Shown here in pieces: positions 24,060-33,729 of a stretch of 64,000 bases of DNA (positions are counted from its first letter, which is position 1; every line of letters begins with the position of its first letter). Below the pieces are notes generated by a model. That model saw only the letters and a program-made list of their open reading frames with translations. It did not search any database and was not told the origin of the DNA. The DNA is from CBFDBF01 sp050293315 (GTDB lineage Bacteria; Pseudomonadota; Gammaproteobacteria; Chromatiales; Chromatiaceae), in assembly GCA_050293315.1 (NCBI GenBank), contig JBNKMS010000031.1, positions 1 through 64,000 on the forward strand, read 5' to 3'. Made by a program: the position numbers and the translations under genes.

Positions 24060-25769
24060 ATGGGCAAAATCCACATCTATATAGACGATCAAGAGTATCT
24101 GGTGCATCCAGACCAGAATCTATTGCAGTTCGCTAATGAGAATGGCATTGATATACCCCATTTTTGTCACCATGAGGATCTGCCTACCGGGGCTAGTTGC
24201 AGGATCTGTCTGGTAGAGGTCACCAATAGGGTGACGACCTGCTGTACCCTCATTCCAAGAGATGGGCTTAGGATCTATACAAATACAGAGGCAGTGGAGA
24301 GAGTGCGCAGGCAGAATCTGGAGCTGATGTTTGCCGGGCACCAGGACAACTGCCCAAACTGTAAGGCCGGATACTACTGCAAGATTGTTGAGTTGATGGA
24401 TAAGTACGGTATTACCGGCACCAAATATATAAAGCCCAGGATTGAGAATGAAGAGCTACATAAACTGGTATGTGCTGCAGAGTTAGATCCACAGCTATGT
24501 ATTGCCTGCAATAAATGCGTAGAGATCTGCCAAGAGATCGGTATCGGCTTTCTCCAGATCAAGGGTAAGGCCAACCAGATCCACGCCACCTGGAATAGGG
24601 ACCCAGAGGTTGATTGTGTCTACTGTGGTCAATGCACGGTCCACTGCCCAGTCTATGCCGCGCGGGAACAGAATGAGATAGCGGTGGTAGAGGAGGCGCT
24701 CAGAGATAAGAGTAAGGTCGTTATCGCGCAAATGGCGCCTTCGGTCAGGGCCAGCATTGGTGAGGAGCTTGGTCTGGATGCAGGCGTTGATCTGACCAGC
24801 AGATGTTTTACCGCGTTTCGCAAGCTCGGCTTCGACAAGGTCTTTGATGTCAATATGGGTGCCGATATCACCACCATAGTTGAGGCCGAAGAGCTGGTCG
24901 AGAGAATAGCGGAAGGTAAAGATCTGCCGATGTTTACCTCCTGTTGCCCGGCCTGGGTGAAGTTTGTTGAGTTTTACCGTCCCGATCTGATTAAAAACCT
25001 GACCACCTCAAGATCGCCGCAGATCCACTCCGGTGGCGCCTATAAGACCTGGTGGGCAGAGAGAGAGGGTATAGATCCAAAGGATATCGTGGTTGTCTCA
25101 TTTATGCCGTGTACCTCCAAGAAATATGAGGCCAAGCACGAAAAAATGAAAATAAACGGTATGTATCCAGTCGATCATGTTGTAACTACCAGGGAGTTCG
25201 CGACCCTGCTTAAAAAACACAATATAGATCTGCTCGAACTGGAACCGGGTGAGGTTGATGAGGCCGGGACATACTCTGGTGCTGCCGCAATCTATGGTGC
25301 CAGCGGCGGAGTCATGGAGTCGGCCCTGCGGACTGCCTATGAGAGCATAACCGGTGAGGAGCTGGAGAGGGTTGAGTTCAAGCAGGTTAGAGGGATGCAG
25401 GGGATCAAACGGGCAACCATCGAGATAGGCGATCAGAAATTGAAGGTTGTCATTGCAGCTACTGCAAAAAATGCAAGAACAGTATTGGCAGAACTGGATG
25501 AGGATCCAGGTGCCTTTCACTATATGGAGGTGATGGCCTGTCCAGGAGGTTGTATTGGTGGGGGAGGGCAACCCATACCAACTGCCGAACGGATAGTTAA
25601 GGAGAGGATTGAGTGTCTGTATCAGATAGATGATGAGATGAAGCTGAGAAAGGCGCACGAGAATCCAGTGGTTAGGGATTTTTTCGACAACTACATCAGC
25701 AAGATCCCAGCCGAAGAGCAGGCTGCCATCTTGTACACCAGCTACTCTGAGAAGCAGAAATTCGAATAG
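24060..25769 (+). CDS. hydA: [FeFe] hydrogenase catalytic subunit (HydA/HndD-like)
   Basis: The enzyme reversibly makes or oxidises H2. In order it has an N-terminal [2Fe-2S] domain (C36, C47, C50, C61 or C62), a His-Cys cluster (H94, C98, C101, C107) and two [4Fe-4S] ferredoxin sites (C147-C157 and C186-C196). The H-cluster domain follows with all three signatures: TSCCPAW at 293-299, MPCTSKKYE at 349-357 and MACPGGCIGGGGQP at 492-505. The second Cys of TSCC, the proton-transfer residue, is present, so the protein looks catalytically intact. At 569 residues it fits the NAD(P)-linked or bifurcating (A3/HndD-like) group. It starts five bases after the NuoF-like gene. No NuoE-like partner and no HydE, HydF or HydG maturase is in the window. 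Confidence 0.93.
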   Translation: MGKIHIYIDDQEYLVHPDQNLLQFANENGIDIPHFCHHEDLPTGASCRICLVEVTNRVTTCCTLIPRDGLRIYTNTEAVERVRRQNLELMFAGHQDNCPNCKAGYYCKIVELMDKYGITGTKYIKPRIENEELHKLVCAAELDPQLCIACNKCVEICQEIGIGFLQIKGKANQIHATWNRDPEVDCVYCGQCTVHCPVYAAREQNEIAVVEEALRDKSKVVIAQMAPSVRASIGEELGLDAGVDLTSRCFTAFRKLGFDKVFDVNMGADITTIVEAEELVERIAEGKDLPMFTSCCPAWVKFVEFYRPDLIKNLTTSRSPQIHSGGAYKTWWAEREGIDPKDIVVVSFMPCTSKKYEAKHEKMKINGMYPVDHVVTTREFATLLKKHNIDLLELEPGEVDEAGTYSGAAAIYGASGGVMESALRTAYESITGEELERVEFKQVRGMQGIKRATIEIGDQKLKVVIAATAKNARTVLAELDEDPGAFHYMEVMACPGGCIGGGGQPIPTAERIVKERIECLYQIDDEMKLRKAHENPVVRDFFDNYISKIPAEEQAAILYTSYSEKQKFE

Positions 25770-25881
25770 CCATCGGCTTTACGCCTGTATATTTATCATT
25801 TCCCGGTACGGCCTGTTTACATTTTGTTACAATTTAGTTTCGTAGCCTATATGCCTACGCGGTATGACCGCGGGATCAAGC

Positions 25882-26576
25882 GACTTGATCAATTCCGGTA
25901 GTCAATTTCGTAGCCCTTATTCTACTGGGCATTTAGCATCAGTAATTAGTTTCGCAGCCTAATAGCTCAGCTGTCTGAACTGACACCGATGTCAGGCTGC
26001 AAGTCCCCATATTTTGCCCGCTCAAAAAATTGCCGGGAGCAATTTTTCGCGTAAGCCCCGAAGGGGTGAGGCACAGGGATGTGCCGAACAAAAGAAAGGG
26101 ACGAAAGAAAAACGTGCCCGAGCGTTACCCCCTCCGGGTGCCCTGCGCTTCTCGTTTAGAGCGGGGCTGTCCATAAGGGGCATCCCCGCCCCTATGGACA
26201 GGAGCGACCTCCCTGTCGCTCCCCTTCGGGCCCTGTCCGCTTGAAACTGCGATGCTCGGGGTAACACACGGGTTATGGGGTGGCACCCTAACCTCCTGCG
26301 ACGCAGCCGAGTACCGCAACCGCAACAGGATTAGGCCCGTAGGGGCGCCGCATGGACGCGGCGCCTCCAGCGCGGGCAAGGGATTGCCCGTCGATGGAGC
26401 CCCTGGAGCGGTGAGGAACGGAGGGTACCGCGAAGCGGCAAGTCGTGGAGTGTCTTTTTCTTTCGCCTATTTCTTTTGGACAAGCAAAAGAAATAGGCTC
26501 GTAGCCTCTGCTGGGAAAAGAAAAAGAGCTCTGAGCTTAAAAGGCTACGAAAATAACTACCGCAATTGATCAAGTC
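25882..26576. mobile_element. Non-coding element with 34-base terminal inverted repeats
   Basis: The left end (25882-25915, starting GACTTGATCAATT) and the right end (26543-26576, ending AATTGATCAAGTC) are reverse complements at 31 of 34 positions. Just outside, an approximate 20-base direct repeat (TTACATTTTGTTACAATTT type) flanks it at 25816-25835 and 26618-26638. Inside are only structured repeats: hairpins at 26025-26047, 26056-26066, 26070-26085, 26167-26201 and 26202-26221, then repeat copy 2. No transposase-like frame is present, so it resembles a MITE-like passenger or a composite of inverted repeat copies. The gap between hydA and the efflux genes (25770-26763) contains nothing else that I can support. 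Confidence 0.55.
26246..26570 (+). repeat. Dispersed structured repeat, copy 2
   Basis: This is the second copy of the element at 12293-12607, in the same orientation. The corresponding hairpins are GGGT/ACCC (26270-26288), GGCGCCGC/GCGGCGCC (26344-26365), CGGGCAA/TTGCCCG (26373-26390), CCGC-GAA-GCGG (26428-26438), the 13-base CCTATTTCTTTTG stem (26466-26497) and CGTAGCC/GGCTACG. Two stems differ from copy 1 by paired, compensatory changes. A partial third copy of the 3' tail lies inverted at about 25838-25915. Short open frames over this block are shadows. Confidence 0.8.
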
Positions 26577-26763
26577 ACTAAATCTCTCGATCAAATCGCA
26601 GAGACAGATAGGTCACGGTTACATTCTGTTACAATTTTGTTGGAACATCTATCCCAGCCTATAAGTCCATCAGTGTATAATCATGCATAATATCAATGTC
26701 TATTTAAATCGTTCGATATATACTAGATTTAACAAAAACTTAGGTGTGTGAAATAACACAGTA

Positions 26764-28050
26764 ATGAAGAATTTCATCAAAATAGATCGTGCCAAATTGC
26801 AGCAGGATTATAAGCAACGCCGTCCTTTATATTTGCTCGGTTTTTTTGTGTTTGTTGCGCTTCTCTTGGTGCTGTTTAAACCTGGGGCAAACAAGCACGT
26901 CATGCCGCCGGCACCAGGAATCTCTGTAGAGACAGTTACAGTTATGCCCAAAGAGTATCGTGTCATGATCGACTCATTTGGTCGGATTGAGCCGCGTACT
27001 CAGGGTCAGGTAATTGCTCAGGTCTCAGGTCAGATCATTGAGGTAAGTCCCAATTTTCGAGATGGCGGCTTTTTCGATGAGGGAGATGTGCTGGTTAAGA
27101 TTGATCCGCGAGACTATGAGAATCAGGTATATATTGCCGAAGCCGAACTTGCCAACGCAAAGGTTGCGTATGAGGAAGAGCAGGTGTTGGCTGATCAGGC
27201 CGTAAAGGACAGAAGGATCCTGCGTAAGAAGGGTACCGCCTCTGATTTCGCCTTGCATGTCCCACAGCTAGCTGCTGCGAAATCGCAGATAGCTGCGGCC
27301 GAAGCCAAGCTGAAACAGGCAAAGCTGGATGTGGAACGTACCTCCATACGTGCGCCTTACTCTGGTCGGGTTATATCCAAGAGTGCAGATATAGGTGACG
27401 TTATCTCATCCAATACCAGTCTGGGTAAGATATTTGCTACAGATTTGTTGGAGGTGCGTCTGCCGATAAAGAACAGTGAGCTGCCGTTCATAAATATACC
27501 TGAGCATTTTAGTGGCGATGGTAAAGACGGCAAAGGATTACCTAAGGCCAAGATCATAAACAGTCTGGGTGATACGTCACAGATCTGGCCGGCCGTCCTG
27601 GTGCGGACGGCCGGTGCAATCGATGAGCAGAGCCAGCAGCTCTATATCACGGCCCAGATAGATGCCCCCTATTCACAACACAACAGCGAGCGACGTCCAC
27701 TGAGGATAGGACAGTATGTAACCGCGAAGATCGAAGGTAAGTCCATACCAAATGCCATGGTGATTCCTAACGCTGCCATCTATCAGGGTAGCTATGTCTA
27801 CCTGCATAAAGTTGGTGTAATTGAGCGTAGAGAGATAGAGATTGCCTGGCAGAATGATAAAGAGGCATTGATCAAGCATGGGATAGAGGCTGGCGATCAA
27901 CTGGTGCTTACACCATTGGGCAGGGTCAGTAGCGGCACCCCGGTAAATAAAGTGACTGCGGATAAAAAGGATGCATCTAGTCGCCCACCCAGCATGGGGA
28001 TGAAAGAGAGAACTGGAGATCGGCCGCGTAAAAAGGGCATGCAGAAATGA
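26764..28050 (+). CDS. RND efflux periplasmic adaptor (HlyD/AcrA family)
   Basis: This membrane-fusion protein links an inner-membrane RND pump to an outer-membrane channel. It has 428 residues, a transmembrane segment at about 21-37, then the barrel-sandwich (lipoyl-like) halves around DSFGRIEPRTQGQVIAQVSG and IRAPYSGRVISKSADIGDVI, split by a helical hairpin rich in Ala and Lys. A beta-barrel and a membrane-proximal domain follow. The C-terminus is basic and low in complexity. Its stop overlaps the start of the pump gene (ATGA). No TolC-like gene is adjacent, so it probably uses a channel encoded elsewhere. The substrate is unknown. Confidence 0.9.
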   Translation: MKNFIKIDRAKLQQDYKQRRPLYLLGFFVFVALLLVLFKPGANKHVMPPAPGISVETVTVMPKEYRVMIDSFGRIEPRTQGQVIAQVSGQIIEVSPNFRDGGFFDEGDVLVKIDPRDYENQVYIAEAELANAKVAYEEEQVLADQAVKDRRILRKKGTASDFALHVPQLAAAKSQIAAAEAKLKQAKLDVERTSIRAPYSGRVISKSADIGDVISSNTSLGKIFATDLLEVRLPIKNSELPFINIPEHFSGDGKDGKGLPKAKIINSLGDTSQIWPAVLVRTAGAIDEQSQQLYITAQIDAPYSQHNSERRPLRIGQYVTAKIEGKSIPNAMVIPNAAIYQGSYVYLHKVGVIERREIEIAWQNDKEALIKHGIEAGDQLVLTPLGRVSSGTPVNKVTADKKDASSRPPSMGMKERTGDRPRKKGMQK

Positions 28051-31000
28051 TCGCCTGGTTTGCGCGCAATCATGTTGCGGCTAACCTGTTGATGATAAGT
28101 CTGCTGGTAGTCGGACTGTTTTCTCTTTCAGAGCGTATCCCACTGGAGGTGTTTCCTGACCTGACCTTGGAGCAGGTCAGCGTAAACATTACCCTGCGTG
28201 GAGCAACCCCGGAGGATACTGAGCAGAGTGTCGCCATTCTGGTCGAGGAGGCGGTGCAGGACCTGGAGGGGATTGATGAGATCACCAGCACCTCTTCAGA
28301 GGGGTCTGCCCGCATAACTATCGAGCTTGACTCTGATTATGACCCCAGAGAGCTGCTATCAGATATCAAGAGCCGGGTTGACGCCATCAATAACTTTCCG
28401 GTCGAGGCGGAAAAACCGGTTATCAGTCTGGCTACGAGACGTCGCGAGGTCATCTCTGTCGCTATAGCAGGACCCAACTCAGAGAAAGAGATACGTGCTA
28501 TGGCGGAGCAGGTGAGGGATGATCTGTTGCGTATACCGGGCATAACCCAGGCCGAATTGGATTCGGTGCGCGACTATGAGATCGCCATTGAGGTATCAGA
28601 AGATCGCCTGCGTCAGTACGGTATTTCCCTGAAGCAGGTGGCGGATACTATAGCCAAGAGCGCCCAGGATATATCGGCAGGCACTATCAAGGCGGAGGGA
28701 GGCGAGATACTTATCCGCTCTAAAGGCAAGGCCTACGATCGCGAGCAGTTTGAGAATATTGTAGTCCTGACCCGTCCGGATGGCAGTAAGGTACAGGCCA
28801 GAGATATAGCTCGTGTCACGGATGGATTTGAAGAGACCGTGCTACGCAGTCGCTTTAACGGGCAGATGGCCGCATTTGTGGATATCTACAGGGTAGGGGA
28901 TCAGAGCGCGATAGAGGTCGCCGACAAGGTGAAGGACTATGTAGCCAAGCGTCAGGAAGGACTACCCAAAGGTGTCGAGTTGTCGGTATGGCGTGATCGC
29001 TCCAAGATTGTGAAGAAACGCCTGCAGACCCTTACCAATAATGCGATTCAGGGTGGTATTCTGGTGCTGCTGCTGCTTACTCTGTTTCTGCGTCCCTATA
29101 TCGCCTTTTGGGTATTTATCGGTATCCCGGTGAGTTTTATGGGGGCGTTTGTCTCCATGTCATATTTTGGCGTGACCATGAATATCATGAGTCTATTTGC
29201 CTTTCTGTTAGTGTTGGGTATCGTGGTGGATGATGCCATCGTTACCGGTGAGAATGTATATACCCACCTGCGTCACTCAGAGAACGGTCTGGATGCTGCC
29301 ATCAACGGTACTAAAGAGGTGGCCCTGCCGGTCACCTTCGGCGTGTTGACTACAGTCGTGGCATTTATGCCCCTGGCATTTGTTGAGGGCGCGCGCGGAC
29401 AATTGTTCGCGCAGATACCGATCGTGGTTGTACCTATTTTGCTGTTTTCGCTAATCGAGTCCAAATTTGTGTTACCAGCACATCTGAAACACATAAAGCT
29501 GCGGTCAGTAGAACAGAGCAAGGGGATGCTTGAGCGTTTTCAGGTTGCATTTGCAGACGGTTTTGAGCGGGCCATTTTGAGGTACTATCAGCCATTACTA
29601 CGGAAGGTATTGGATAATAAATGGAGTACCTTGGTCGCATTCACCGGTATCCTATTTCTCATGGTTATGCTGGTTGTTACCGGTTATACCAGATTTACAT
29701 ATTTTCCACGGGTACAGAGCGAGGTGGCAAGGGCTGCTCTTACCATGCCTGCAGGTACGGTGTTTGAGGTGACCGACAGCTATGTAAAGAAGATTACTGA
29801 TGCAGCCTTCGCCCTGAAGAAAAAATACCACAGTGAAGGTGAGGGTGACCTTATCATGGATATTCACTCCACAACCGGTTACTCGGGATCCAATAGTGGG
29901 CGGGTGATGTTCGAGATCGTGCCGCCGGAAGACCGCAAATCCCAGGTCACAAGTTCTGAGCTGGTGCGGGAGTGGAGGAAGATGATAGGCGTGCTTCCTG
30001 GGATAGAGTCGCTTACCTTTAGGGCAGAGATCATGCATGGAAGGGATCCTATAGATATCCAGTTCTATGGCAGTGAATTGTCCACTCTCTCTGAGATTGC
30101 GGATAAGATGAAGGAGTATCTGCATCAATTTCCTGAGGTATTCGATATTCAGGACAGCCTCTCGGACGGTAAGGAAGAGCTGCAGATCGAACTAAAACCG
30201 GAGGCCTATGCATTGGGGTTCACCCGCTCCGATGTGCTGAGCCAAATCCGTAACGGGTTTTTTGGCTATCAGGTGCAGAGGATTCAGCGTGGACGCGACG
30301 ATATCAGGGTGATGGTGCGCTATCCTGAAGCGGAGAGAAAGTCTGTGTTTAACCTGGCGGACCAGCGTATCACCAATAGCGAAGGCCAGAGCGTTCCATT
30401 GGGGCAGATAGTGGAGCTGAAGCCTGGTAAAAGCCCGACATCTATTATTCGTATAAACAGGTATCGTACGGTCAAGGTCACAGCAGATGTAAACAAGGAA
30501 AAGGCCAACATGACCCTGATTCAGGAGGACCTGAACAGATATATAAATGAATTAATGGAGCAATATCCAGGGGTCAGTGCCAAGTTTGCCGGTGAGGCGG
30601 AGGAGCAGCAGGAGTCGTTCAGATCAATCATTTTTGGTCTGGTAATAGTGCTGTTTGCAATTTATATATTGTTGGCTATACCGTTCAGATCATATGCCCA
30701 ACCCTTTATCGTCATGTCAGTTATCCCGTTTGGTGTCATCGGTGCATTGGGTGGGCACTGGATCATGGGTATGGACCTTACCATGCCTAGCCTATTGGGA
30801 CTGATGGCCCTGGTTGGGATCGTAGTCAACGATAGCCTGGTACTGGTGGATTACATCAACAAGCGTAGGCAGGATATGGGTCTGCAAGAGGCCATACTCA
30901 CAGCGGGTGCGGCGCGTTTCCGTCCGGTGATGCTCACATCCATCACCACGTTTATCGGCCTGATGCCTCTGTTGTATGAACAGTCTACCCAGGCGCAGTT

Positions 31001-31172
31001 CCTTATTCCGATGGCGGTCTCTCTCGGTTTCGGCGTACTGTTTGCAACCTTTATCACTATGCTATTGGTGCCGGTAAATTATGTGCTGATGGAGAACGGC
31101 AAAATTAAGATTGGACATTTTATTCAAACCAGGGCACATGAAATTCTTAGGAAGAGAAGTCTAAAAGAGTGA
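28047..31172 (+). CDS. RND efflux transporter permease (AcrB family)
   Basis: This proton-driven inner-membrane pump of 1041 residues has the normal length and two-repeat layout: one helix, a large periplasmic loop, six helices, then the same again. The proton-relay pair appears as VVDDAIVTGENV in helix 4, with VVNDSLVLVDYIN in the second repeat. The LDSVRDYEIAIEVSEDRLRQYG type of pore-domain sequence is also present. It is co-translated with the adaptor gene through an ATGA overlap. The family cannot be narrowed to drugs, lipids or metals from sequence alone, although the double Asp argues for the HAE-1-like branch. Confidence 0.92.
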   Translation: MIAWFARNHVAANLLMISLLVVGLFSLSERIPLEVFPDLTLEQVSVNITLRGATPEDTEQSVAILVEEAVQDLEGIDEITSTSSEGSARITIELDSDYDPRELLSDIKSRVDAINNFPVEAEKPVISLATRRREVISVAIAGPNSEKEIRAMAEQVRDDLLRIPGITQAELDSVRDYEIAIEVSEDRLRQYGISLKQVADTIAKSAQDISAGTIKAEGGEILIRSKGKAYDREQFENIVVLTRPDGSKVQARDIARVTDGFEETVLRSRFNGQMAAFVDIYRVGDQSAIEVADKVKDYVAKRQEGLPKGVELSVWRDRSKIVKKRLQTLTNNAIQGGILVLLLLTLFLRPYIAFWVFIGIPVSFMGAFVSMSYFGVTMNIMSLFAFLLVLGIVVDDAIVTGENVYTHLRHSENGLDAAINGTKEVALPVTFGVLTTVVAFMPLAFVEGARGQLFAQIPIVVVPILLFSLIESKFVLPAHLKHIKLRSVEQSKGMLERFQVAFADGFERAILRYYQPLLRKVLDNKWSTLVAFTGILFLMVMLVVTGYTRFTYFPRVQSEVARAALTMPAGTVFEVTDSYVKKITDAAFALKKKYHSEGEGDLIMDIHSTTGYSGSNSGRVMFEIVPPEDRKSQVTSSELVREWRKMIGVLPGIESLTFRAEIMHGRDPIDIQFYGSELSTLSEIADKMKEYLHQFPEVFDIQDSLSDGKEELQIELKPEAYALGFTRSDVLSQIRNGFFGYQVQRIQRGRDDIRVMVRYPEAERKSVFNLADQRITNSEGQSVPLGQIVELKPGKSPTSIIRINRYRTVKVTADVNKEKANMTLIQEDLNRYINELMEQYPGVSAKFAGEAEEQQESFRSIIFGLVIVLFAIYILLAIPFRSYAQPFIVMSVIPFGVIGALGGHWIMGMDLTMPSLLGLMALVGIVVNDSLVLVDYINKRRQDMGLQEAILTAGAARFRPVMLTSITTFIGLMPLLYEQSTQAQFLIPMAVSLGFGVLFATFITMLLVPVNYVLMENGKIKIGHFIQTRAHEILRKRSLKE

Positions 31173-31249
31173 TATTGTTAGCGAGGTTACTGGATCCCGT
31201 GATTAAGTCGCAGGATGACAGTTACCTTAATTAGCTGGATGGTAACAGC

Positions 31250-31273
31250 AAAAAGGCCCGCTAATCGCGGGCC
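31250..31273 (-). terminator. Terminator of the minus-strand tRNA-Leu gene
   Basis: Read on the minus strand, GGCCCGC and GCGGGCC form a 7-base stem followed by TTTTT. It lies nine bases past the 3' end of the tRNA. It may also stop transcripts arriving from the RND operon. Confidence 0.8.
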
Positions 31274-31281
31274 TGTACATC

Positions 31282-31368
31282 TGGTGCCGAGGAGAGGACT
31301 TGAACCTCCACGGGGTTACCCCCACATGCACCTGAAGCATGCGTGTCTACCAATTTCACCACCTCGGC
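31282..31368 (-). tRNA. tRNA-Leu (anticodon CAG)
   Basis: The minus strand gives an 87-base tRNA with encoded CCA. The acceptor stem GCCGAGG pairs with CCTCGGC. The D arm contains AAATTGGTAGAC, and the anticodon stem CATGC/GCATG closes the loop TTCAGGT, which gives CAG. A long variable arm (GGGGGTAACCCC) and the TTCAAGTC T loop complete a standard class II leucine tRNA. Confidence 0.96.
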
Positions 31369-31491
31369 TTATTCAGCAGGGAGCCCCCCGCTAAAGGGCA
31401 GAAACTTTAACCGGGACAGGAGGGGTTGTCAACGGTAGAATGGGCGCCCACATACACTATATATATAGCAGTACCTAAGGATTTTAACATT

Positions 31492-33723
31492 ATGGCAAAA
31501 CGCCACAGCAGGAGTACCTCCAAGGGAGTGGATCCACACCACGCCCGGGAGGCAAAGAAGTATAAGAACCCCATTCCGAGCAGGGAGTTTATCCTCGACC
31601 ACCTGGAACAGCACGGTGCGCCGCTGAAGCGGGCCGATCTGGCGAAACGGCTCGGCCTCAAGGGAGAGGAAGGGCTGGAGGCCCTGCGCAGGCGCCTCAA
31701 CGCTATGGAGCGGGATGGTCAGCTGGTGTGCAATCGTGCCGGCGCCCTCTGTCTGGTCAACAAAAAGGACCTCATCGCCGGGCGGGTTATCGGCCACAAG
31801 GATGGATTTGGCTTCTTGCAGCCGGATGATGGTGGCGACGACCTGTTTCTCTCTCCCCGGCAGATGCGTAGGGTGATGCATGACGATCGCGTGGTGGCCA
31901 GGGTGACCGGCATCGACCGGCGCGGACGCAAGGAGGGCTCAATTGTCGAGGTGCTGGAGCGGGGCAACAGACGGGTGGCAGGGCGGCTCTATCTGGAGGG
32001 TGGCCTCGGCTTTGTACAGCCGGATAACAAGCGGTTAAGCCATGAGATCATTATTCCGGATAGCGGACTAGACGGCGCCAAACACGGCCAGATGGTTATC
32101 GCCGAGATCGTCCAGCAGCCGACTAAGCGCACCCAGCCAGTGGGGCGTATTGTGGAGGTCATGGGCGATCATATGGCCCCAGGGATGGAGATCGAACTTG
32201 CGATCCGGACCTATGAGTTGCCGGTAGAGTGGCCGCAGGAGGTGGAGCAGGAGATCGCAAAGCTGGGCAGTGAGGTGGATGAGGCTGCCAAGCAGGGTAG
32301 GGAAGAGCTGCGCGATCTTCCTCTGGTAACCATTGACGGGGCGGACGCGCGCGATTTTGACGACGCCGTCTACTGCGAAAAAAGGTCCAATGGGTGGCGC
32401 CTGTTGGTGGCCATCGCCGATGTCTCAGCCTATGTCAGCGAGGGCAGTGCGCTGGATGTTGAGGCCAGGCTGCGTGGTAACTCGGTCTACTTCCCTGATC
32501 GGGTGATCCCGATGCTGCCGGAGGTCCTCTCCAACGGCCTCTGCTCGATCAATCCGGATGTGGATCGCCTCTGCATGGTGTGTGAGCTCTACATCGGCTC
32601 GGATGGCGAGATCCAGGGCTCCAGGTTTTTTCAGGGAGTGATGCGCTCCCACGCCAGGCTCACATATAGCCAGGTAAACGCCATGCTAGTGGAGGGCGAC
32701 AGCGAGCTCGCATCCAAATATGCGGACATCCTGCCCCACCTGCAAGAGCTCTACGCCCTCTACCAGGTATTGCATCAGGCACGTGCCGAGCGTGGCGCCA
32801 TCGATTTTGATACCACCGAGACCAGGATCATCTTCAACCAGGAGAAGAAGGTGGAGAAGATCGTCCCGGTGGAGCGGAATGATGCCCATCGCCTGATTGA
32901 AGAGTGTATGCTGGCCGCCAATGTGGCCGCGGCCCGCTTTCTGCTAAGCAAACAGCTGCCGTCACTCTATCGTAACCACGAGGGGCCGGACGAGCAGAAG
33001 CTGACAGATCTGCGTGAATTTCTTGGCGGTCTTGGGTTGACCCTGCAGGGAGGAGATGAGCCTCAGGCCAAGGACTATGCAGATCTGCTGGCTGCGGTAC
33101 AGCAGAGGCCGGACGCCCATCTGATCCAGACCGTACTGCTGCGCTCCATGTCGCGGGCGATCTACTGTGCGGAGAATATAGGTCACTTTGGTCTCTCCTT
33201 TCCGGCCTATACCCACTTTACCTCACCCATCCGCCGCTATCCTGATCTGATCGTCCATCGGGCTATCAAGCATCTGCTCAATGGTGGGAGCGCAGAGGAC
33301 TTCAGCTACTCCACGACACAGCTGCGGGGTCTGGGTGAGCACTGCTCCAGCACCGAGCGACGGGCCGATGAGGCCACCAGGGAGGCGGTGGATTGGCTCA
33401 AATGTGAATATATGATGGACAAGATAGGGGAGAATTTCTCCGGGATCATCACCAGCGTCAACTCCTTTGGCCTGTTTGTGGAGTTAGATAACATCTACGT
33501 GGATGGCCTGGTCCATATCAGCTCCCTGGAGAACGACTACTACCACTTCGATCCGATCGCCCACAAGCTTGTTGGTGAGCGCGGAGGCAAGGTCTTTCGC
33601 CTGGGGGACCCGGTGAAGGTGCAGCTGGTGGCGGTCAATCTGGACGAGCGTAAGATCGACTTTCTGCTGGCCGATGCAAAATCTACCAAAGGCAGAGGCA
33701 AGCGGAAGCGCCAGCGCAAGTAG
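31492..33723 (+). CDS. rnr: Ribonuclease R
   Basis: RNase R is a processive 3'-5' exoribonuclease that degrades structured RNA and matures rRNA. The ATG at 31492 gives a 743-residue protein; an in-frame extension upstream is not conserved. The order is a basic N-terminal helix-turn-helix, two cold-shock domains, the RNB catalytic domain (DGADARDFDDAVY near residue 285, HFTSPIRRYPDLIVHR near 575) and a C-terminal S1 domain followed by a Lys/Arg-rich tail. A TAAGGA ribosome-binding site lies upstream. rlmB follows after six bases, the standard rnr-rlmB pair. Confidence 0.96.
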   Translation: MAKRHSRSTSKGVDPHHAREAKKYKNPIPSREFILDHLEQHGAPLKRADLAKRLGLKGEEGLEALRRRLNAMERDGQLVCNRAGALCLVNKKDLIAGRVIGHKDGFGFLQPDDGGDDLFLSPRQMRRVMHDDRVVARVTGIDRRGRKEGSIVEVLERGNRRVAGRLYLEGGLGFVQPDNKRLSHEIIIPDSGLDGAKHGQMVIAEIVQQPTKRTQPVGRIVEVMGDHMAPGMEIELAIRTYELPVEWPQEVEQEIAKLGSEVDEAAKQGREELRDLPLVTIDGADARDFDDAVYCEKRSNGWRLLVAIADVSAYVSEGSALDVEARLRGNSVYFPDRVIPMLPEVLSNGLCSINPDVDRLCMVCELYIGSDGEIQGSRFFQGVMRSHARLTYSQVNAMLVEGDSELASKYADILPHLQELYALYQVLHQARAERGAIDFDTTETRIIFNQEKKVEKIVPVERNDAHRLIEECMLAANVAAARFLLSKQLPSLYRNHEGPDEQKLTDLREFLGGLGLTLQGGDEPQAKDYADLLAAVQQRPDAHLIQTVLLRSMSRAIYCAENIGHFGLSFPAYTHFTSPIRRYPDLIVHRAIKHLLNGGSAEDFSYSTTQLRGLGEHCSSTERRADEATREAVDWLKCEYMMDKIGENFSGIITSVNSFGLFVELDNIYVDGLVHISSLENDYYHFDPIAHKLVGERGGKVFRLGDPVKVQLVAVNLDERKIDFLLADAKSTKGRGKRKRQRK

Positions 33724-33729
33724 GACCAT

